Shown one piece after another: positions 29,811 to 41,400 of a DNA stretch of 64,000 nt. A program made the position numbers and the translations under genes. The DNA lies in contig CM077643.1 of NCBI GenBank assembly GCA_039707465.1, positions 317,011,919 through 317,075,918 of the forward strand, given 5' to 3'. Below the pieces are notes generated by a model. That model was given only the letters and a program-made list of their open reading frames with translations, was not told where the DNA came from and did not search any database. The first letter of the stretch is position 1. The number at the start of each line of letters is the position of its first letter. Source of the stretch: Rhabdophis nuchalis (taxonomy: Eukaryota > Chordata > Lepidosauria > Squamata > Natricidae).

Positions 29811-30157
29811 CAGAGGTGGTATCCAGCAGGTTCTGACTAGTTCTGGAGAACCAGTAGTAGAAAGTTTGAGTAGTTCAGAGAACCGGTAAATACCACCTCT
29901 GACTGGCCCCACCCCCATCTATTCTCTGCCTCCCAAGTCCCAGCTGATCAGGAGGAAATGGGGATTTTGCAGTAACTTTCCCCTGGAGTATGGTGGGAAT
30001 GGTGATTTTACAGTATTCTTCCCCTGCCACATCCACCAAGCCATGCCCACCAAGCCATGCCATGCCACGCCAACCAAGCCACGCCCACCAAGCCATGCCA
30101 CGCCAACCAAGCCACGCCCACAGAACCAGTAGTAAAAAAGATTGAATCCCACCACTG
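29811..30157 (-). mobile_element. hAT-type MITE of the 'ACTACCGGTTC' family
   Basis: Ends are CAGAGGTGGTATCCAGC and GAATCCCACCACTG. Near the right end CACGCCAACCAAGCCACGCC-like units are tandemly repeated. Flanking octamers do not match. Its right flank is shared with the 5.1-kb copy. Confidence 0.8.
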
Positions 30158-30407
30158 ATCCACACATATTGTCTAGTGCTCATTGTGGAAGGCAACAGGA
30201 GATAAATACTACTACTATCCTCAAATCCTCCTTGTGTTCTCCTTTCTTTTTTGTAGAATATTACTTCTCATCTCTAAAGTATCGCTAATAAACATTTTGA
30301 ATGAATTTCTCTCAGACTTTCCAAAAGATATATTTACAAATCTGTTAGGTTTTAGTAAATGTTATTGCAATAAATTACAAAGATATTCTACTTGAAGAAC
30401 ATATATT
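29836..30407 (+). repeat. direct duplicate of 5138-5710, copy 2
   Basis: Most of the hAT MITE plus about 250 bp of flank (30158-30407), running from ATCCACACATATTGTCTAG to CTACTTGAAGAAC and ATATTA, is shared with copy 1. Downstream, the two loci diverge completely. Confidence 0.8.
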
Positions 30408-30794
30408 AACTAAATTGATTTCATTTATCTGTCTGTGTGTTGAGCTAATCTCATATTAAATCTATTTGTTTTGTTTTCAATAATATTTTGTGTTCCTGTT
30501 TAAAAAGTTTAAACAAGTTTAATACATTGATTTCAATCTGTTTATTCCAAGATAAGTTTATAGCTGAAGCCATTTATACCGCAATGTTATTCTTTTCACA
30601 AACAGAACATTGTACTTGGAAGTTACTTAGCGATTTCTAAAGAAATACCAGTGAAAAATACATTTAATCAATGCATTATTTGTGTCTCAGCTTGAAGGAA
30701 TTGAAGCTTACTGCATCAGAAACGAGAAGAGACATTTCTCATGATCTGTGACATTCTTTTAATTACATATTTCATTTGAGGTAATTTCACCCAC
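30408..30794. other. no recognised feature
   Basis: AT-rich unique-looking sequence. Confidence 0.5.
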
Positions 30795-31275
30795 AGCCCC
30801 CCTGAGTTCCATATTCACCTGCAGGAGGTCATGGCAGCCAAAAATGGAGCTTGGGAACTGAGGTGGGTTCCGGCAGTCTCTACTGTCAGTTTGCTCATGG
30901 ATGCGCCCCATGTACACATACACATAACAATAAAAATACTTCTGAGCATGTGCAGAACCCAAAAATAAGATGGCGGTGCCTATGGCGCTGCCTGGGGAAC
31001 CAGTTTGGGGTGTGTGGCAGGACTGGGTTGCTGCTGGTTCCAGTGACCCAGGCCCCCAAACCACTACTGGTTCAGTCAAACTAGTCCAAACTGGTAGGAA
31101 CCCACCACTGCTTGGGAACCTGTTTTTGCTGGCAGAGCACTATGGCCACCATGAGCTCCCCCAACAGGTCTGATGTCGAGCTGGCCACACCCACCCTGGC
31201 CATGCCCACTGCAGCCCCCCGAGGTCAAACACAACCCTGATGCAGCCCTCAATGAAATCGGGTTTGACACCCCTG
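30795..31275 (-). mobile_element. hAT element (GTCAAAC family) split by another hAT element
   Basis: The right end is GGGTTTGACACCCCTG at 31260-31275. The body contains GGTCAAACACAACCCTGATG and CTGGCCACACCCACCC. The left part (AGGAGGTCATGGCAGCC, AAAAATGGAGCTTGGG) resumes before 30858. The left terminus is missing. Confidence 0.75.
30858..31110 (+). mobile_element. hAT-type element nested in hAT, 253 bp
   Basis: Ends are CTGAGGTGGGTTCC and GGAACCCACCACTG. The octamer CTTGGGAA is duplicated at 30850-30857 and 31111-31118, and the host hAT element continues on both sides. This is direct evidence of order: the GTCAAAC element came first. Confidence 0.88.
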
Positions 31276-31584
31276 TCTTAGAGAGTAAACATGTAGTTGA
31301 AGTTCCCCAAGTTAAATGGAGATAAATTAAATTAAAAAGAAGCAATTTTATTTCATTGCATTACACTGGTTGCTTTAAGGAAGGGCGAAAAGAGAAAAAG
31401 AGAGGGAGAGGAATGAGAGAAAATCACGAAGGAAAGATGTTTAGGAAAATAAAAAGTCAAGAAGTTAATCAAAACTGACTAAAAAAACCTTTACAGTCAT
31501 AATATTTCAAAAACCTGCAACCATGGGCTCCAGCATAATCGCCATCATTTTAAAAGGAGTTCTTCATTTTTAGTCATTCAGAGC
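31276..31584. other. no recognised feature
   Basis: A purine-rich stretch lies at 31380-31435. Nothing assignable. Confidence 0.45.
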
Positions 31585-31592
31585 CTTTAGAG

Positions 31593-31727
31593 CAGAGGTC
31601 CCCAACCTTTGCAACTTTAAGTCTGAAGGACTTCAGCTCCCAGAATTCTCCAGCCAGCTTTGCTGGCTGGAGAAGTCTGGGAGCTGAAGTTCTTCAGACT
31701 TAAAGTTGCAAAGGTTGGGGACCTCTG
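31593..31727. mobile_element. hAT foldback MITE, 135 bp
   Basis: It starts CAGAGGTCCCCAACC and ends GGTTGGGGACCTCTG; the arms are nearly perfectly complementary around CAGCTTTGCTG. The exact duplication CTTTAGAG is at 31585-31592 and 31728-31735. Confidence 0.93.
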
Positions 31728-31735
31728 CTTTAGAG

Positions 31736-32260
31736 GTATGTCAGAATATATGCACAAGCCTAAATACAAACATACTGAAATGCTTAACTGCTAAAATATG
31801 CACCAGTTGGATTATCAAATTTTAGATGTTTTGAAGTGCAGTACAGTGTAGATGTTTATTCAGAAATCAGAGTTATTGCACTCAGTAGGGCTTCAAAAGT
31901 ATGTTTAGGTGTGAAAAGATTTTAAAGTATACTGTAATAAGTAAATATACCATTCCTGTAGAAAGGAAATTGCGGCTATATATATGAATAAAGACACCTT
32001 TTAAAAATTCTGGTAGGGATGCCTTTGCTTTTCTCAAATGATCAAGCCAGGATGAATTGATTCCAAGCCAATTGGCCCTTTTCTGATTTCTGCCATTTTT
32101 GCCATTCATCAGTTAATTTCTCAAAAATGATTGATGATTGAAGGCATACTTCATAGTTTGTATCTGAGCCAAAGAACCAACATGGTTACAGAACTGATTG
32201 GGACACTCATGGCATTGTTTGCACATTTACCACAAAACAAAGCACGTGTCCATTTTGTCC
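31736..32260. other. no recognised feature
   Basis: Unique-looking AT-rich DNA. Confidence 0.5.
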
Positions 32261-32400
32261 CAAAGGTGCTTTTTTTTTTTTCAAAGAGGTAACTGGACTT
32301 TCTTGTTTTTCTTCAAAGACATTTCGCTTCTCATCCAAGAGGCTTCTTCAGCTTCAGAGACAGCTTCTTCAGCTTTGGGACAACCATGACCTGGATGAGT
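32261..32400. repeat. unclassified interspersed repeat fragment
   Basis: It contains AAAGACATTTCGCTTCTCATC and a tandem CTTCTTCAGCTTC repeat, and shares the core motif with 25315-25340. The family is not assigned. Confidence 0.4.
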
Positions 32401-33013
32401 GAAAATCTCCATAGACACATGTCCATGTTGTTTTTGTACACTGAAATCCATAAAAACTACTCTCCAGAAACCCAATTCCTGTTTTCTTAGGACTGTTTTC
32501 TCACAACTGGCTAGTGCCAAAAAACCACTTCATGAACTATATTTTTCTCTTCCTGTCTTTACAGCCTCAGCAACAACTGTAAAGAAACTGAATTGCTTAT
32601 ATAGAACAGTCTATCTACTGCCAAGGAATATTCTCATTTCCACTGCATTGCAAAAGAGCTTCATTTCCAACTCCACCCAAGCCAACTGCAGTTCAGTTTT
32701 TCAAACCATGTTCCAGATTCATGAGTTGGTTTAAGTAGGGAAAAGCAGTAATTGATAGGAGCCACAATAATGTTGACACTAGCATTCGACTGAGTGATGG
32801 AAATGCAGTTTAGCATAATACCTGTTCTAGTTCTCCTTTTGTAGCAAAATCAGTTTGAAATTTTTCAACACCATCCACCCACCTCATTTATGGTGAACAG
32901 AACACTATGAATGCTCTGTTGTAGTGACATAAGTATCCATCTTCCTTAGCAACTGCCAGTCTGATGGTTTGAAAGCAGTAGATTCTTACAGGCCTTGACC
33001 TAGTTATTATAAC
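32401..33013. other. no recognised feature
   Basis: The open frame at 32399-32734 has no recognisable domain. Confidence 0.5.
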
Positions 33014-33021
33014 CAGTTGTC

Positions 33022-33193
33022 CAGAGGTGGATTGCCAATTTCTTTACTACTGGTTCGGGCACACATGCATGCACACAACACTTCGGTGCATGCACAGAAG
33101 CTTTTACACATGCTCAGAAGCGTCCGGGCGGAGCCTCCCACCACCTCTACCAGTTCAACTGATCCAGGCTGAACTGGCAGAAACCCACCTCTG
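33022..33193 (+). mobile_element. hAT-type MITE, 172 bp
   Basis: Ends are CAGAGGTGG and CCACCTCTG. The exact octamer CAGTTGTC is at 33014-33021 and 33194-33201. The interior has TTTACTACTGGTTCGGGC and TGCACAGAAGC inverted pieces; it is a relative of 13323. Confidence 0.88.
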
Positions 33194-33201
33194 CAGTTGT
33201 C

Positions 33202-34764
33202 ATTGTTCTTTTATGAATGGATCAAATACATCTTTAAGAACCGTTTGCCAGGGGTCATCCCTGCATTATTCACAATAAACTCCATTTTCATTAAATGAAA
33301 GGAGCTACATTGTATTGCATGGATTTATTGCCCGTCATCTTTGTTGGACGATTCCAAGCTCCAGTATAAGGGAGAGGGAGATATCTCCTGTCTTCTTCTT
33401 TCACATATTTATGGCTGTCTCTTAAGCAATTTTTGATATCACATGGCCTTGACATCCATATTATACTAACTATAGAAAAGTTAATTTAAAAAAAATAATG
33501 TTCTTTTAATCATTCATTTTATAGCTATTCAACTTTCAACTTGGACAGTGAACTTGGCAACGAGTAAAAACAATGAATTGCCTATTTAATACACAGACAA
33601 ACCACTTCTGAAGAATCTTGATAAGAAACTGCAGAGTCTTGTCCAGACTGTCTCTGAGAATCAAACCCGATTGAACAGAAGGGGGTGGGGGGAAAGTCTC
33701 ATTTAATTTGGGCTCAGTTCCCAGTGGCTTTATGTCTTTGGAGATTCTCAGTCATCCAGGTCATGGTTGTCCCAAAAATGCTTTTCAAAAGGCAGCTGGA
33801 CTTTTGAAAAGCACCTTTGGGATTTCTAGTGGCTACATGACATAGCCTTGTAGAGATTTTTTTTAGTATTTTGGAAGTGTGACACATCTTTCCAGGATTT
33901 TAGTTCCATAAGAGTTTCTAATTGTTTGGGACTTTGGCCACCTTTTTATACTTAAGGGACAGAATATAAATGACAACACCTGGAGATGTCTCTATAGCAC
34001 TTCTTATCAGTGACTTTGTTATAACATGAAATAGCTGACCTACTGCCAGGAATGTTTTAGGTAAAGTGATGTCATTAAGCAGGGAACACCTGGAGATGGT
34101 CTTGTCAATAGTTTAGAAACTCAGGCAGTCGACTCTTTGCTAAGAACATTTTTTTAAAAATATTATTGGTATGTAGCTACTGTTTCCCCTTCTTTCAGCA
34201 GGTATCAGATTAGGGAATCCTTGCTGTCTTGTTACCAGTAAAAAAAATGCAGATAAAAGGCTCAAAGGCGGGAATGATTTATAATGAATGATGCAATCCA
34301 CAGAGCTTGCTATACCGAAGTAATCTACAAATTGCCTTAACTGGCTAATTAATTCTTGCTATATAGAGAAAAGAGTATACACTACTATCTCCTGCCATGA
34401 CACCATTCCCAGCTGTCTATGCGAGTCTATAATTAGTCATATTACCATGCAAAGTATGTTCATCATCACTAGTAGATGCAGATAGCCTTAATATCTATTT
34501 ATTGGATCACTCAATTCAAAGCCATCCAAGTTAGCGGCATCATAACATCTGACATCATGTGGTAATATGTTCCAGCTTCTTATTTTTTATGCATAATTTT
34601 CTGATGCATCCTTCTATGTGTTATTTTATAGATTTTTGCTATTCCTGCTAATTCACACTATATTTCTCTTAGCTACAATAGCATATATAAAATTGGTTTT
34701 TTTATATAAAAGTTTCTTCATATTTCTGTATATACACAGAGTGCATAATTATCCACTTTTACAT
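33202..34764. other. no recognised feature except a short inverted repeat
   Basis: About 1.5 kb without a recognised element apart from the inverted repeat at 33771-33821. Confidence 0.45.
33771..33821. other. imperfect 21-bp inverted repeat
   Basis: CCCAAAAATGCTTTTCAAAAG (33771-33791) pairs with 33801-33821 with two mismatches across a 9-nt loop (GCAGCTGGA). It adjoins GATTCTCAGTCATCCAGG, a phrase that may belong to a dispersed repeat. Confidence 0.6.
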
Positions 34765-35330
34765 TTACATAACACCTCTCCTGCGCGAGCTGCACTGGCT
34801 GCCTGTGGTCTTCCGGGTGCGCTTCAAGGTCGTAGTTACCATCTTCAAAGTGCTCCATGGCTCGGGTCCTGGTTACTTGAGAGTCCGCCTCCTACCACAT
34901 TCCTCCCTTCAACCTGTCCGCTCTCACAGAGTTGGCCTTCTCAGGGTGCCGTCAGCCGGTCTTTGCCGACTGGTAACCCCCAGGGGAAGAGCCTTCTCTG
35001 TGGCGGGTCCGACACTCTGGAACGACCTCCCCCCCGATATCCGTACCATCACGGATCTACAACTCTTCCGTCGGATGGTAAAAGCTCATTTCTTTCGTCT
35101 TGCCGGCCTGACATAGATTAGGGACTATTTTAATTTGTTATTTATGGTTTTAACTATTTATTCAATTTTAGCACAGCTGTATTGGTTTAATTGTTTTTTA
35201 AATTTTGTATATTGTGGGGTTTTATCTTTCTGTGCTCTTTTCTTTGTGAAGGGCCTGAGTCCCTTTTTGGTGAAAAGGGCGGTATATAAATTGAAAAAAA
35301 TAAAATAAAAATAAATAAAATAAATTTACA
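34765..35330 (+). mobile_element. L2-like LINE, 5' truncated (C-terminal ORF2 + 3' UTR)
   Basis: The coding frame that includes 34805-35116 gives [27 protein letters not shown] and [20 protein letters not shown], ending FFRLAGLT with a stop at 35115. The 3' UTR carries the family hairpin (GGGCCTGAGTCCC, AAGGGCGGTATATAAATTG) and an AAATAAAATA tail. The reverse transcriptase core is absent through 5' truncation. The frame is still open, so the copy is fairly young. Confidence 0.88.
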
Positions 35331-35720
35331 ATGCTAGAGAAGTACAGTGTTTATCATCTTATAAACTGAGTACCTATTAGCTCTTTGAGATCATCCAAAC
35401 AAGAACCATTATCAGGAATATCTGCATTAGTTTTATTTTAAGGTTACATTAACAAAACCATACAAAATTGAAAGCAATTCTTCCCACCCCTCCTTTTACT
35501 GTCTGGAAAACTAGGGAGGGTTCTTTCTAAAATGCTTCCCATACCACCTCTCCTTTTGTTAATTGAGTTACCTCCTACACGCTGGTAGTCCAGCCTATTG
35601 CTCTTTCCTCCCATCTGCCAATATTATTCCTACATACCATTATTTCACTTTCCTTCTTATTATTACAAATAATCAGAAATAAAATAACTGGCCATTTTTA
35701 TTACTGTAACATCAGGTAGA
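35331..35720. other. no recognised feature
   Basis: Nothing assignable. Confidence 0.5.
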
Positions 35721-35728
35721 CTATAGGA

Positions 35729-36074
35729 TCGTGATGGCTAACCTTTTTGTAAAGGTGTGCCAAAATTGGGTGCACACATGCTATCACACACAATGGAATG
35801 TGCCACACCCACCTAGGCATGTGCACATGACACCACCACCACCCCTTGAGCCTGTGGAGGGTGAAAAACAGGCCCAACAAACTTCCAGTTGGCCCGCTGG
35901 GTCCATTTTTCGCCCTCTCTAGACTCCAGAGGCTTTCCTGAAGCCAAGGGAGGGTGAAAATGGCCTCCCCGGCCCTCCGGAAGGCCGAAAATCAGCTGGC
36001 TGAGAGCTGGCAGGCCAGCAAATATGGCTCCACATGCCATCTGTGGCATGCGTGCCATACATTCGCCATCACGG
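35729..36074 (+). mobile_element. hAT MITE (TGATGGCTAACC family), 346 bp
   Basis: Ends contain CGTGATGGCTAACC and TTCGCCATCACGG. Flanking octamers CTATAGGA and CTATAGGC match at 7 of 8. Same family as 15764. Confidence 0.85.
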
Positions 36075-36082
36075 CTATAGGC

Positions 36083-37335
36083 CATGTGTGGTTAATAATG
36101 TTGCAGGAAGCTGTACCCATTTCCCATCTAACTCAGATAACAAGTTCTCTAGTAGGTCCGAAATTACGCGCAATTGATGGCAGAGGGAAATCAGGAGGAT
36201 CTGAGGATGTAAACTGATTAAAAATTTTTGGGAGGGAAAGGTAAATCGCATTGCTCCATATTTCTTTCTTCCAGGCAATCACTAGAAAGATAAAACATGT
36301 TATATAGATAACACACTGGGTGTTATCTGTAATGATGTATTCTTCCTACAGTTCAGGTTCACAGAAGCTATTGGCTACCTGTTGACAGACAAAAATCCAT
36401 CATGTATTGAATACATAGACTAGTATGGTGGGTTATAGTTCACGACAGAAATCTTTGGCTCCCTTGTCCACTTTTTAAAAATAACACACATGTCCAATTA
36501 AAGGATGATATATATTTTCTTAGCAATTACAGGTGTTTAAGATTGCACAGGCTAAAAAGAAGATAGTATCTCTGGATAAAAAAATAATCTTTCCTGAGTC
36601 CTAATTTCTCTTTCCCAGCATTGTGTGAGTTTCCAAAAAGAAATATCATCCAAAAATGAGAACATATTTATAGCTTTCCTAAAACATTGCTTCAGTGTTA
36701 ATACTAATGAACTGTCCCATAAACCTGGCCCACAATCTTAATTTCTAAAAATGTTGTCATTTTGGTATTATTAACTCTCTTATAAATTTGGGGGATGTTA
36801 TTCCATTTTCTTAAAAGCTTATCTAATCTTCACATTAAAAAAGAATAAGAAATGTTTCTTGATAGTCAACCTTGAATTGTCTTAATCTACATTTTATGCT
36901 TTCCAGTTTATAATCTGTAAAAGTAAACACCGTTTTCTACCCCAAACAATAAAATTATTTTGAAAGTGGTGTGAAAGTTGGAGAGACATATATAAGAGAA
37001 CACGTGTTCCCAAATTCTAGATCCTAATACTTTGACTATATATCTTGAATGTCTTCAGTAGATATGTGCCCTTATTGCAGTTAAACAAACACATCTGAAT
37101 GAGGTAACCCTCTCAAGCATTCTGAGTAATCAATCTAAAAAAAGAATGGCAAGAGAAGGAGAACAATCCTTCTCAATCCCCCTGTGTGACGGTAGACACT
37201 TATTGGAGCTTTTCTAGTCCTCATACATGGCTGACTGAAGAGAATCTCCCATTCCATCTTCCTAGATCTGCTGCCAAAGACAGAATCACAAAATGTGACA
37301 TGTAAAGAAAATCTGAGAGAATTGTGTCTAATTTA
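36083..37335. other. no recognised feature
   Basis: About 1.25 kb of AT-rich unique-looking DNA. Confidence 0.5.
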
Positions 37336-37343
37336 CTTTACTA

Positions 37344-37682
37344 CAGTGGTGGGATTCAGCCAGTTGGCACCTATTCGGGAGAACCGGTTCTTGGAAGAAA
37401 TCTCATTTTGGTTTTCCCCCACTTTACAGGGCTAACCTTGTAAGGAAGGCAGGAAGGAAACATTCTGGTGTTGTTTCTAGCTTCATCTTTATTGCCCTGC
37501 TTACAGAAACTGCCTCTCCGGTTAACCCTTATTCCATTGTAACCGCTAAGGTGAAGCGCCTATTGGCGTGAGTGACATTGAGTTGGCCACGCCCACCCAG
37601 TCACATGACCACTGAGCCCCACCTACCCAGCTGGTCATCAAGGCAGAGAACCAGTTGTTAAATTATTTGAATCCCACCACAG
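37344..37682 (+). mobile_element. hAT-type element (CAGTGGTGGGATTC termini), 339 bp
   Basis: Ends are CAGTGGTGGGATTC and GAATCCCACCACAG, with exact octamer CTTTACTA at 37336-37343 and 37683-37690. The body contains GAGAACCGGTTCTTGG and TTGGCCACGCCCACCC. Confidence 0.9.
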
Positions 37683-37690
37683 CTTTACTA

Positions 37691-38947
37691 GCATAACATA
37701 GAACAGAATTAGCAAAAGAGGTAGAATCTTCGGAAGAATCTGTGCTTCATTTGACACTGGGAGTACATGTTAGATCTCATTTCTATTGGAGATGATTATC
37801 CTGCTCTATAAACATCTCTATAAAATATTTATTTCCAAGCATGTTGGCATTTTATGTTTACGTCTTCTTGTGGTATTTTACTGTGGAAGGCTGGGTTGTA
37901 CATATCTGACTGAGAGCAAACTCTGGTATCTTTCTTCAGAAGAAATTATCTCTGAATTGAATGATATTAACTTCCTGAAAGCATGTTTATCACAACCGTA
38001 ATATGAATCAGCATTGCAGTCTGCTATTATTCCTCATCTTTCTACTCAAGAAACATTTGTTTCCTTGTTTTTATTCTTTTGTCCTTTTCAGATATTTTGA
38101 TGTTTTGTATTTTAACCTTCTTTGAATACACTAAAAATTTTCCACACAAAAAAAGAGAAACATTTGTTTCAACTATTTTGTGTCATCAAGCACAAGTTTA
38201 TGTGATAAGAATATCACACAAACAGCCTGTGCAATGAAGTTGGGAAGTCCTCATAAAAAATGGAAACCCTACCTCTCAAGTTAGAATCACACTGGCTCCT
38301 ATGAAAATAGCTAGTGCATAAGTAAAGGCATTATAAATGTTCATGTTGATAGCATTCTAAAGTGTCAGTTGACTGAACAACAGCACAATATGTTTCTAAT
38401 ATATGATTCATATTGTAATGTTCCAAAGTAGTGACATCACAGGCAAACGTTTCCTTCATTGGCTGGTTATCAAGTTTGCAAAATCATATAACATAAAATG
38501 AAACCAAGCTTTATATTGGATGGAACAGTTTAACCACATCTGTTGCATGTTGGGGTTTTTTTTTAAGTTGCTCAAAATTTATTGCATTTTCTCTCTACTT
38601 GATGCTTGCGAAGCAGATGCTATATTAAGATTTTGCTTGGGGCACAATGTTTAAGCATATTGTATTACTTGAAAAACTTTGGGAATATTATGGACAGTTC
38701 AGCCTTTTCAGAAAAGATTTTGGTGAGACTGTCATCAATTAAATGTAAACAATCAAGCAACATTGTCCTGGATATTTGCCTGCAAGAAAGAGTTGTATAG
38801 TAACTGTAGTAATTCTAGAAAATCTGATGTTAATTATAACAAAGTCAGAAAATAATCTGGAGTGATCTTTCTGGATTATGAAGGAAAAGATCAAATGAAT
38901 ATTAATTTTGATTCTGATGGCTGCCTACTGATGGAGAACCAGAGTCC
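37691..38947. other. no recognised feature
   Basis: About 1.25 kb of AT-rich unique-looking DNA. Short open frames have no domain. Confidence 0.5.
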
Positions 38948-38955
38948 CTTGTAGG

Positions 38956-39241
38956 CAGTGGTGACATTCAATTTTTTTTACTACCGGTTCTGTGGGCATA
39001 ATTTGATGGGTGTGGCAGCGGAAGGATACTGCAAAATCTCTATTCCCACTCCACGCTAGGAGAAGAATACTCCAAAATCCCCATTCCCCCACCCACTCCT
39101 CGGGGAAGGATATTGCAAAATCTCCATTCCTTCCCCACTCTGGGGCCGGGCAGAGGTGCTATTTGCCGGTTCTCCGAGCTACTCAAAATTTCTGCTATTG
39201 GTTCTCCAGCACCTATCAGAACCTGCTGAATTTCACCCCTG
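38956..39241 (+). mobile_element. hAT-type MITE of the 'ACTACCGGTTC' family, 286 bp
   Basis: It starts CAGTGGTGACATTC and ends GAATTTCACCCCTG, with exact octamer CTTGTAGG at 38948-38955 and 39242-39249. Three TACTGCAAAATC/ATTGCAAAATC-type units sit in the middle. This is a reference copy for the family. Confidence 0.9.
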
Positions 39242-39249
39242 CTTGTAGG

Positions 39250-39609
39250 GTCATATGATTATATCTGCTCCTCTTCCAGCATTCATTCTTCTTGCCTTAC
39301 TAGTCAATAATAAAAACTTATCAATATATTTATGTCTTTAAAAAAGCTTAAGAGAGAAGTTTGGGCACAGTATGGAGAAAATAATTATAGCTCTTCTAAA
39401 CATCTTAAACTTCCCAAGAAATTTAAGTTCTTTAAATTTAAGTTCTTCTCTAGGAACGGCATTTTGCCAAGGGACCCTCAACCTTGTCAGAAATACTGAG
39501 ATTGGGCTATAATTATGCCTTCATGTCTTTTTCTCTAAGATCAAACACATTTATTTATATCCTGCATGTACAGATTAAGCTACGCTCACTTGTGCAACCC
39601 AGTTCCTAA
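39250..39609. other. no recognised feature
   Basis: Nothing assignable. Confidence 0.5.
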
Positions 39610-39658
39610 TAGGCCATGGATCAGTACCGGTCCATGGACCAGGGGTTAGGTACTCCTG
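39610..39658 (+). mobile_element. hAT MITE terminus (GGTCCATGGACCAGGGGTT)
   Basis: CAGTACCGGTCCATGGACC followed by AGGGGTTAGGTACTCCTG is one end of the CAGTGGCCCC family. The other end is missing. Confidence 0.6.
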
Positions 39659-39885
39659 TTTTACAATTCTCATGTTTTCTTACTAAGATAAATATATATG
39701 ATGTAGATTTTATATACAAAATGTATACAAAAATTAAGTCTGCAGAAGTGTAATTAAATCCATTATTTCTTCCTTCTACTAAAGCTATTACAGGTTCTGC
39801 TCCCATTAGTATCATGGAGTTCTGCATTCCTAGAATTCACTCAAGATCCTATAGATAAGATTTTGGAGTATATAACCCTCTAAAC

Positions 39886-40020
39886 CAGGGGTCTCCAACC
39901 TTTGCAACTTTAAGTCTGAAGGACTTCAGCTCCCAGACTTCTTCAGCCAGCAAAGCTGACTGGAGAACTCTGGGAGCTGAAGTCCTTCAGACTTAAAGTT
40001 GCAAAGGTTGGAGACCCCTG
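39886..40020. mobile_element. hAT foldback MITE, 135 bp
   Basis: It starts CAGGGGTCTCCAACC and ends GGTTGGAGACCCCTG. The exact duplication CTCTAAAC is at 39878-39885 and 40021-40028. Confidence 0.93.
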
Positions 40021-40049
40021 CTCTAAACCTTCTGTCTACTCAAGGCGGG

Positions 40050-41137
40050 CATAATTATTAATTTAATTTATTCAAATTTATACCCCGCACCTTCTCCTAA
40101 AAAGGACCCAGGGCGGCGCACAGGAAATTTAAAAACAATACAAATATACAAAAATACAAATTTTTTAAAAACTATTAAACCCATACCCTGTGCTAAAATA
40201 GTGTAAAATCCCCCTAATTAAAATCTATCTAAAAACAGTCAAGAACGGGAGGTTATGCTAGGCCGGCTTGTTGGAATAGGTGTGTTTTAAGACGCTGGCG
40301 GAAGAGGCGGAGGTTTGAGATGGTGCGCAGTTCGGGGGGCAGGTTGTTCCAGAGGGTAGGGCCTGCCACAGAGAAGGCTCTTCCCCTGGGTGTTGCCAAC
40401 CGGCATTGCCTGGCCGACGGCACCCTGAGAAGGCCCTCTCTGTGGGAGCGGATCGGTCGAAGGGATGTATGGGGCAGAAGACGGTCTCGCATATAACTAG
40501 GCCCCGAGCAATGGAGCGCTTTGAAGATGGTCGTCAACACCTTGAAGCGCACCCAAAAGGCCACAGGTAGCCAGTGTAGCTCGTGCAGAAGAGGTGTTAT
40601 GTGGGAATGCCTAGAGGCTCCCATGATCACCCGCGCGGCCGCATTCTAGACTAACTGTAACCTTCGAGTGCACCTCAAGGGGAGCCCCATGTAGAGAGCG
40701 TTACAGTAGTCAAGCTGGGACATCACGAGTGCTTGAGTGACTGTGCGGAGAGCAGCCCGGTCCAGTAAGGGGCGCAATTGGCGTATCAAGCGTACCTGAT
40801 AGAACGCCCCCCTGGCCACGGCCATCACATGGTTCTCCATGGACAGCCGGGAATCCAGGAGGACACCCAAATTGCATGCCCTCTCCACGGGGGCCAATAT
40901 TTCGCCCCCAATGGCCAGTGTTGGAGTTACCTGGCTGAACCGGGGTGCCGGAAACCACAGCCACTCAGTCTTGGATGGGTTGAGCTTGAGTTCGTTACTA
41001 CCCATCCAAACCCGTACGGCCTCCAAACACCGGGACAGCACTTCGGCGGCATCATTGGGGTGGTCTGGGGTGGATATGTACAACTGAGTATCATCAACGT
41101 ACAGGTGGTATCCCACCCCAAAACCACGGATGATCTT
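40050..41137 (-). mobile_element. L2-like LINE, 5' truncated inside the reverse transcriptase
   Basis: On the minus strand the frame opens at about 41137 ([20 protein letters not shown]), just upstream of the catalytic motif, and runs to LFQQAGLA with a stop at 40253. One in-frame TAG near 40645, apparently from CAG, splits the two long ORFs (41185-40646 and 40630-40253). The motif is YVDD rather than the YADD of the intact copy. The 3' UTR with the hairpin complement (GGCGCCGCCCTGGGTCC region) lies at 40050-40250. It is a single-stop pseudogene, younger than most. Confidence 0.9.
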
Positions 41138-41392
41138 ATAGACTATGACCAAGGATTGCTCAAGACTTTTTGTCATCTGAGGCAAAAGTTAAGGTAAGCT
41201 GGTGACAGGACATCTTTCTCTGCTGACCTAACAATTCCAGTTTAGGATTGGGGTGAAAGGCAGAAGCCATAATGCCCAGCTCTGTTCACTCTGCCTCACG
41301 ATAAGCTTGCTTCTGCTAAGTACACCTAATGGAGTCACAGAAGAGCTTCTGTGCTTGAAATATTAATGTGTAGAATTCACTGGGAGTATGAA
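41138..41392. other. no recognised feature
   Basis: Flank of the L2 truncation point. Nothing assignable. Confidence 0.5.
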
Positions 41393-41400
41393 GAATATTG

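Noticed and set aside
34618..35121. 167-residue plus-strand open frame
   Set aside because: Its second half is an alternative frame of the L2 C-terminus and its first half is AT-rich non-coding DNA.
37786..38001. 71-residue plus-strand open frame with hydrophobic stretches
   Set aside because: It shows no start context, splice or homology signal I can support; chance length in AT-rich DNA.
40778..41197. 139-residue plus-strand open frame
   Set aside because: It is antisense to the minus-strand L2 reverse transcriptase, which has clear motifs.
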